Positions 59,361 through 64,000 of a stretch of DNA of 64,000 bases are shown in pieces. This DNA is from Saccharibacillus alkalitolerans. Its GTDB lineage: Bacteria > Bacillota > Bacilli > Paenibacillales > Paenibacillaceae. Numbering within the stretch: position 1 is the first letter of the stretch; each line of letters begins with the position of its first letter. Under the pieces are notes generated by a model, which worked only from the letters and a program-made list of their open reading frames with translations, was not told the DNA's origin and ran no database searches. The stretch covers positions 1-64,000 of the forward strand of contig NZ_JAAFGS010000010.1 in assembly GCF_011090185.1 (NCBI RefSeq), written 5' to 3'. The translations under genes were made by a program, and so were the position numbers.

Positions 59361-59460
59361 TTCCTATAACGTCTTATTCCCGAACTTCGTAAATCCCCTT
59401 ATATCCTGCTCAAATTACGAAATTCGTATTTCCCTCACTTATCGAGGTATTCCCGAACTT
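59361..59460. other. right end of the cassette array, attI-like site
   Basis: TTTCCTATAAC (59360-59370) is complementary to the GTTATAGGA at 58878 and so ends the last cassette, but no attC follows. Instead there is an inverted repeat CGAACTTCGTAAAT/ATTACGAAATTCG (59381-59426) and a perfect 13-bp direct repeat TATTCCCGAACTT at 59375 and 59448. After it the sequence turns GC-rich. This layout suits a primary attachment site. The remaining 59461-59732 contains no gene; no integrase is seen. Confidence 0.55.
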
Positions 59461-59570
59461 TCACCTCCTGGAGCAGTCTGTCTTTATAAACGCTGCTCCG
59501 GCGAAAAGTGTTTGCTGCTCCATATAAACTTCGCCAAGTCTTACCATCGTTCCTGCCCTGCCTTTTTCAG

Positions 59571-59646
59571 TAAAAAAAGCCTCTTCGGGCGCTCGGTGAC
59601 ACTTCCGCTCTTAAGCGGCCTTGTCACCTTATTCCGTCAGAGGCTT
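59571..59646 (-). terminator. large multi-stem terminator
   Basis: AAGCCTCT pairs with AGAGGCTT, enclosing GGTGAC/GTCACC and CCGC/GCGG stems; seven T follow on the minus strand. It lies 87 bp after the stop codon at 59733. Confidence 0.75.
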
Positions 59647-59732
59647 CTGCCGATTCCTGCTTTTACCCGACTTGAAGCGGCGGGTGAATAAATTTCGCCA
59701 GTGCATTTATAACGGGCTCAAGCGAAGGGCCT

Positions 59733-60290
59733 TTATCCCCCGATCCCGTCAAATCTGCCGAGAAACCGCCGATAAACCGCTTCCGGATTCAGCAGCTTCG
59801 CCGAGTAGTTCTCCACCTCGTCCGTCCGGTCGTCGTCCGTTACGGACAGGAACAGCGTTACGGCCTCCCGCGCGGCGCCGGTGCCGAACAGCTCTTCGTC
59901 GTCCAGCCGCCGCAGCGCTTCCGATGCCGTTTCGTAGAAGGCGGCCTGGGACTCTATGCTGTAATCTTCCCGATCGAATAGACGCCGGCTGACCTGCGGC
60001 ATTTTGCCTTCTGCCAGGTCCCCGTCGCTGTATTCCCATTCGTCCGGCGTCCAGCGCAGTGCGGCAGCGATAGAAGGCGTGTCGATTCCGACTTCGTTTT
60101 TGCAATAGTCGATCCGCCGCCGCAGCGCTTCTTCCGTATGGACGCCCAGGTAGACCGAGCCCGCGTGGCTGTCGGTGACGAGCGCAGCCGCGTACAGCGT
60201 CTCTCCCGCGATCCGCTTGGACAGTGCCTTAAAGTCGGCGCGCAGCGCTTCTGTCAATTCTTCTTTCCACTCTTCGAACGCAAACGTCAT
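59733..60290 (-). CDS. DUF4303 protein
   Basis: A 185-residue cytoplasmic protein with the DUF4303 pattern: LYAAALVTDSHAGSVYLGVHTEEALRRR, LRWTPDEWEYSD, EAVTLFLSVTDDDRTDEVENYSAKLLNP. The family is listed among polymorphic-toxin immunity proteins. GGAGGCAGGAAAG precedes the ATG. It is GC-rich and outside the cassette array. Confidence 0.8.
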   Translation of the reverse strand: MTFAFEEWKEELTEALRADFKALSKRIAGETLYAAALVTDSHAGSVYLGVHTEEALRRRIDYCKNEVGIDTPSIAAALRWTPDEWEYSDGDLAEGKMPQVSRRLFDREDYSIESQAAFYETASEALRRLDDEELFGTGAAREAVTLFLSVTDDDRTDEVENYSAKLLNPEAVYRRFLGRFDGIGG

Positions 60291-60410
60291 TCTTTCCTGC
60301 CTCCGTCAATGAACCTCCCGGTTTCGTCCTTCGGACTTCAGAACCGAGACTGTCCGTTGCTTGTTTTATTCCTTCGCCTCCCCCGCTTAACGGCCGCGGA
60401 CCGATTCCGT

Positions 60411-61163
60411 TCATTGTTTGCGGGCTTTGATCACGAAAGTAACGGGAATGGTTTTGGCTCGAAGCGCGAGGCCGCCGCTGCCGTCCGCCTGCCGCAGGAT
60501 GTCCGGGTCGTTTTCTTCGATCATCTGCTCGATTGCGAAGCCTGCTTTGGCCAGCGCATTGACGTAAGCCGAGATCGGACGGTCGGATAACTTCAGCTCG
60601 CCCTGACAGAACTCGGGAGCTACCGGATACCAAGCGTCGTCGAAGTAACTTTTGTTCAAAACGAGTCTGTCTCCCTCTTCAGCCGCTGTTCGATGTATGG
60701 GATGGGACCAGCTGAAAATGAACAGGCCGTCTTTTTTTAGATACGAAGCGATTCGCGCAAAAGTCCCTTCGAGATCCGTGGTCCAGCCTATCGCGTAGAT
60801 CGAATACACAAAGTCGAAATAGTTCGCGGGAATGCCGCAGTCTTGTTCCATAGGCGAGCAGATCAGCTTGGCAGACTGTCCGCGCTCGGCCAGATTCTGC
60901 TTTGCCTTTTCCAGCTGTCCTGCCGAAAGGTCCAGACCCCACAGCTCGGAAGCCTGCCGCCCCGCCTGATACAGCAGCGACCGGCCGTTGCCGCAGCCGA
61001 TTTCCAGCATCTTTTTGCCGGTCACGTCGCCGAACAGCCGGTACTTTTCTTCCGTAATAAAAGATCCGTAAAAAGGCAGCACGACCGGTTCCAAAAATTC
61101 GCTGCCCCGGGTGTCCCAGTAAAGTCGGTTCGTTTCGTGAATCTCGGATATGTTCGTCATCAT
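60411..61163 (-). CDS. class I SAM-dependent methyltransferase
   Basis: A 250-residue UbiE-like methyltransferase. Motif I KMLEIGCGNGRSLLYQAGRQ (about 50-70), WGLDLSAGQLEKAKQNL, and FDFVYSIYAIGWTTDLEGTFARI follow the family. CGGAGG lies before two ATGs (61163, 61160). Substrate unknown. Confidence 0.88.
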   Translation of the reverse strand: MMTNISEIHETNRLYWDTRGSEFLEPVVLPFYGSFITEEKYRLFGDVTGKKMLEIGCGNGRSLLYQAGRQASELWGLDLSAGQLEKAKQNLAERGQSAKLICSPMEQDCGIPANYFDFVYSIYAIGWTTDLEGTFARIASYLKKDGLFIFSWSHPIHRTAAEEGDRLVLNKSYFDDAWYPVAPEFCQGELKLSDRPISAYVNALAKAGFAIEQMIEENDPDILRQADGSGGLALRAKTIPVTFVIKARKQ

Positions 61164-61187
61164 AACCTCCGTCGGAATAGATGATGT

Positions 61188-61835
61188 TCAGTCAGCGGCG
61201 GACGCGGGGTTCTCCCTCAGCCAATTCACCATATGATCGAATAATTCTGCCGAGTATCGATGCCGGCTTTCGCCGCTCGGCAGTTCGCTGGTGATCTTCG
61301 TTACGTTGCTCTCGACGTCGACCGAATCGATGAAGCTTACGAGGCCCGGACAAAATGCGTTCAACGCTTGAAAGTATCGCTTCTGCGGTTCGATGAATGT
61401 CAAATTCAATTCGAAACCTCTTCTTAAACGGGTGGCGTCATTGGCCTTTCGCTGTCTTAAGTCGGGTTCGGCCGCGGAGAGCAGGAAATACTTGTCGGGA
61501 AATCCGATTGCTCTCCGCTCAAGCAGAGGCCGGTAAAAGCGCTCGACGAAGTCCAGACTCTGTCCGCCGAACAGCGTAAAATCAAACGACCAGTTATACC
61601 AAAACGGCTGGAACAAATCGATGTCGATGATCGCGAGTCCGTCCCGGTCCCTCTCCGCGGCCAGGCTCCACCGATCGGCCTGACGCTCGAAAAACCATTC
61701 CGGATATTCCGGCTCGGGTTTATTCCAGCAGGCCGCAACTTCCTGGATATGCAGCGCTCCCGTTTGCCGGGCAAGCGCGCTCGAAGTCGTCGTTTTGCCC
61801 GCCGCGCTCGCCCCTTCGATGCTGATGATCGTCAT
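61188..61835 (-). CDS. P-loop kinase-like ATPase
   Basis: A 215-residue AAA-type small-molecule kinase: MTIISIEGASAAGKTTTSSAL with Walker A GASAAGKT at residues 8-15, and IIDIDLFQPFW as the Walker B strand. Similar proteins include chloramphenicol phosphotransferase-like and uridine kinase-like enzymes; substrate unknown. AGGAGGCAGC precedes the ATG at 61835; the longer upstream frame is a shadow. Confidence 0.82.
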   Translation of the reverse strand: MTIISIEGASAAGKTTTSSALARQTGALHIQEVAACWNKPEPEYPEWFFERQADRWSLAAERDRDGLAIIDIDLFQPFWYNWSFDFTLFGGQSLDFVERFYRPLLERRAIGFPDKYFLLSAAEPDLRQRKANDATRLRRGFELNLTFIEPQKRYFQALNAFCPGLVSFIDSVDVESNVTKITSELPSGESRHRYSAELFDHMVNWLRENPASAAD

Positions 61836-61954
61836 ATTGAGCTGCCTCCTTTCCGTTCGCCTGCTTCGCTTTCCGCAAAGCGCCTCGACTTCCAGTATAT
61901 CTCTGATTAGCCGGCAAGGAAAACGGAATCTCAAAGTTTGTCGTCGGGAACGGC

Positions 61955-61983
61955 AAAAGCCCGGCCTCAAAAGAGGCCGGGCC
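61955..61983 (-). terminator. Rho-independent terminator
   Basis: GCCCGGCCTC and GAGGCCGGGC form a perfect 10-bp stem followed by TTTT on the minus strand, about 80 bp after the propeller lipoprotein gene. Confidence 0.85.
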
Positions 61984-62060
61984 GCTTCGCGCGTCCGCAC
62001 TGCTGCCGACGCAGGGCGAAGGAAGCGCCGCATATGGCGGAACTTGCGCAATTCGCGTTC

Positions 62061-63266
62061 TTACCACGAAACGGTAACGATCGTCGTCGTCGAATCGAGT
62101 TTCCCGTTTACCCGTTCCGACTTCGTCGCCATGATTTTATTCCCCGACGGGCTCCATTTCATCTGATCGCCCGCGTCCGCCAGATCCGGAGAGAGCAGAA
62201 ACGACTCGCCGGTGGAAGCGTCCGCGATATAGAAGCCCGCTTTATCCGATCCCCCGCCGGAATAGATCGTATAAGCCAGGCTTTTGCCGTCCGGCGACCA
62301 GCCCATTCCGAAAAAGCCTTTGTCTTCCGCCAGCGTCTTGATTTCTTTGCCGCCCGGCTCCGCGAGCTGAAGTTCTTCCTTCGCGTCGCCGACCCGTCTC
62401 ACGACGGCAAGCCGGGTATCGTCCGGCGACGGCACCAGGGCGGTGATCGGGCTGCCGATTAACGAGTGGATTCCTGTCTGCCTATCGTAAACGTACATGC
62501 CCCAATCCGTGTCCGACAGCCCGTAATAGATGCGTCCATCGGATGCGGCTTTCAGCGAACCGGCGAGGATCATTTTTCCGTCCGCTTGGGCGATGCGCGT
62601 CTCCGTTCCCGCCAGATCCGCCATGTATAGACCCGCATCTCCTTGTTTGGCGTAAACGACGTGTTCGCGATCCAGCCAGCCCGCATCGAGCGACGAGACG
62701 CTCTCTCCGCCTGCCGCGCCTTTGATCCGGGTCAGCTTGCGGCTGTCCATGTCCAGCAGGTAGGGGATGCCGTCCAGACCGCTGTCATTGATCAAAAACA
62801 GAGTTTTTCCGTCCGGCGACAGCAGCGGCGCTCCCCAACTTTTGCCGTCTCCTCCGTGCAGCAGCTCGTCTTCTCCGGCGGTCAAGTCGCGAATGTACAA
62901 GCTGTACGGCTGCATCTGCGTCTCGCCGATCCATACTTTTTCCGCATTCGGATCGGGCTTTCTCACCACAATATGATTATCGTCCAGCCAGATGCCGCCC
63001 AACGTATGCTGCATTTCGTCGATTTTTTCCAGCTTGAGGCCGGAGTAGACCGATTGGTTCGGGTTATCTTTGACCGTGACGGACGGGGCTGTCGAAGCTT
63101 GAGAGGCGCTCGGCGCCGGGGTTGTCTCCGGTTCCGCACCGCCTTTGACCTGAACGGCGCCTTCGTCTTCGCATCCGCCCAGCAGCCCGATCGCAAGCAG
63201 GCCTCCCAGCAGCGCGGACGCGCACCGGACTTTTTTGACGCCGTTTTTTTTCGTTTCGGTGTTCAT
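62061..63266 (-). CDS. TolB-like beta-propeller lipoprotein
   Basis: A 401-residue exported lipoprotein. Signal with lipobox LLGGC near residue 32, a Thr/Ser/Pro linker, and then six or so blades of a propeller carrying TolB-like WSPDGKSLAY, LLSPDGKTLFL, PSPDDTRLAVV and WSPSGNKIM motifs. Likely an extracellular sensor or scaffold. It follows the histidine kinase gene by 83 bp in the same direction, so it may be an output or a co-sensor of that two-component system. GGGGAGG precedes the ATG. Confidence 0.87.
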   Translation of the reverse strand: MNTETKKNGVKKVRCASALLGGLLAIGLLGGCEDEGAVQVKGGAEPETTPAPSASQASTAPSVTVKDNPNQSVYSGLKLEKIDEMQHTLGGIWLDDNHIVVRKPDPNAEKVWIGETQMQPYSLYIRDLTAGEDELLHGGDGKSWGAPLLSPDGKTLFLINDSGLDGIPYLLDMDSRKLTRIKGAAGGESVSSLDAGWLDREHVVYAKQGDAGLYMADLAGTETRIAQADGKMILAGSLKAASDGRIYYGLSDTDWGMYVYDRQTGIHSLIGSPITALVPSPDDTRLAVVRRVGDAKEELQLAEPGGKEIKTLAEDKGFFGMGWSPDGKSLAYTIYSGGGSDKAGFYIADASTGESFLLSPDLADAGDQMKWSPSGNKIMATKSERVNGKLDSTTTIVTVSW

Positions 63267-63349
63267 CTGAATCGTCCTCCCCTTTATGCTTCTCTCCATC
63301 ATAACCGGGAATTACGTCCAACTTATTTCAAAACCGCCGCTTGCGATTC

Positions 63350-64000
63350 TTATCGCGTCAGGCGCTGCGGCGGTGCCGGAAAGTCCAGCTCGAACGCCGT
63401 CTCTTCTTCCTGCCGTTCCAGCAGACGGATATTCCCGCCCTGCGCTTCCATCAGGCGCTTTACGAGCGACAAGCCGAGCCCGCTACCTCCCGTCAGCCGA
63501 GCCCGGTCTTTGCTCACCGTGTAAAAAGGCTCGAAAATCCGGCTTCGCGACTCCTCCGGGATCGACAGCCCCGTATTGATGACGCGCAGCCGCGTTCCGC
63601 CGCCTTCCGGCCCGCCTTCGATCCGCACCCGGCCGCCCGGACGGTTGTACTTGATCGCGTTGTCCAGCAAATTTGTAAAGACGTGCATGAAGCTTTCGGG
63701 ATCGCACCAGATGACGGCCGGCAACACGTCGACTTCGAGCGAGACGCCGAACTGCTCGGCCTTCCCCTTCATCCGCCCGGCCGCGTCGTTCACCGCCGCG
63801 ATTACCTCCAGCTCCGACGCCTCGAGCTCGAAATCGTAGCGCTCCAGCGCGGAGAGCCGCAGCACCTTTTCGACCATCTCGTACAGCCGCTGCGCTTCCT
63901 TGCTTATGCTCCCGCGCGCCTCCTCCAGAAGCTGCGGATCGTCGCCGTACATCTCCAGCAGTTCCGTATAGGCTTTGATCGTGGTCAGCGGCGTTTTGAA
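63350..64000 (-). CDS. sensor histidine kinase, C-terminal part
   Basis: Partial at the window edge; in-frame codons continue to 64000 with FKTPLTTIKAYTELLEMYG, which are the residues after the phospho-accepting His of a HisKA domain. The HATPase domain is complete: N box NLLDNAIKYNR, G1-like LRVINTGLSI, F box FEPFYTVSKDRA, and G2 GGSGLGLSLVKRLMEAQGG. The N-terminal sensor and the regulator lie outside. Confidence 0.93.
   Translation of the reverse strand, partial: FKTPLTTIKAYTELLEMYGDDPQLLEEARGSISKEAQRLYEMVEKVLRLSALERYDFELEASELEVIAAVNDAAGRMKGKAEQFGVSLEVDVLPAVIWCDPESFMHVFTNLLDNAIKYNRPGGRVRIEGGPEGGGTRLRVINTGLSIPEESRSRIFEPFYTVSKDRARLTGGSGLGLSLVKRLMEAQGGNIRLLERQEEETAFELDFPAPPQRLTR

Larger units (their letters stand above)
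52121..59372. mobile_element. integron-like gene cassette array (no integrase in window)
   Basis: Six attC-like elements at 52121, 54420, 55397, 56549, 57949 and 58789 and a terminal junction at 59362 delimit six cassettes of about 0.55-1.4 kb (one carries an IS at its end). In each cassette the first 8-10 bases are the exact reverse complement of the last 8-10: TTATATGC/GCATATAA, TTATGCGA/TCGCATAA, TTAGGCGAA/TTCGCCTAA, TTATAAGA/TCTTATAA, TTAAGTGA/TCACTTAA, TTATAGGA/TCCTATAA. Neighbouring cassettes differ in these bases while the elements are otherwise near identical, as expected if the R boxes of each attC pair within a circular cassette. All intact genes run on the minus strand, so the array's start is at the right. 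Confidence 0.87.

Noticed and set aside
59461..60300. An integron integrase (intI) next to the array end
   Set aside because: I read both strands; the frames here belong to DUF4303 or are shadows, with no tyrosine-recombinase R..HxxR..Y pattern.

Overview
The window comes from a low-GC-phylum Gram-positive bacterium of the Paenibacillaceae type (Paenibacillus or Saccharibacillus-like). The coding background is GC-rich, ribosome sites are strong GGAGG motifs, terminators are hairpin plus T-run, and the best matches by eye are Bacillus-type families (YxjG, YkvR, MbcS, TmrB, YwqG, YunG, DUF4362 lipoproteins). The genus is inferred; no rRNA or tRNA gene is visible.

1-16 kb is ordinary chromosome: an AraC regulator fragment, a DUF4362 lipoprotein, two YxjG-type methionine synthases with a LysR regulator, DinB, YkvR, GNAT and EamA proteins, an acyl-CoA synthetase with a clear sigma-A promoter, a small protein behind an FNR/CRP-type palindrome, a lipase-like/beta-propeller chimera, a flavoprotein disulfide reductase and an Hfq paralogue. 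16-40 kb is a long run of mostly minus-strand accessory genes: heparinase, a GT2-GtrA plus phosphodiester glycosidase pair, methyltransferases, acetyltransferases, P-loop kinases, lipoproteins, and families known as polymorphic-toxin immunity proteins (SUKH, YwqG, ankyrin). 59.5-64 kb returns to GC-rich chromosome, ending in a beta-propeller lipoprotein and a truncated histidine kinase.

The exceptional part is the AT-rich island of about 40.5-59.4 kb. Between 52.1 and 59.4 kb, small genes of mostly unknown function alternate with about 96-bp elements that begin RYYYAAC and end GTTRRRY. For six successive units, the variable bases at the left end of the unit are exactly complementary to those at its right end (ATGC/GCAT, AGGC/GCCT, ATAAG/CTTAT, AAGTG/CACTT, ATAGG/CCTAT, and ATATGC/GCATAT across an inserted IS). 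That is the signature of integron gene cassettes with attC sites. All intact cassettes carry minus-strand genes whose ribosome sites lie shortly after the core site. An IS110-family element is inserted at the G/TT recombination point of one attC. Decayed copies of the same element lie between pseudogenes at 42-51 kb, suggesting an older, eroding part of the same array. No integron integrase is in the window; the right end at about 59.37 kb has an attI-like structure. I therefore call it an integron-like cassette array without a visible integrase, in a Gram-positive host where integrons are rarely reported.
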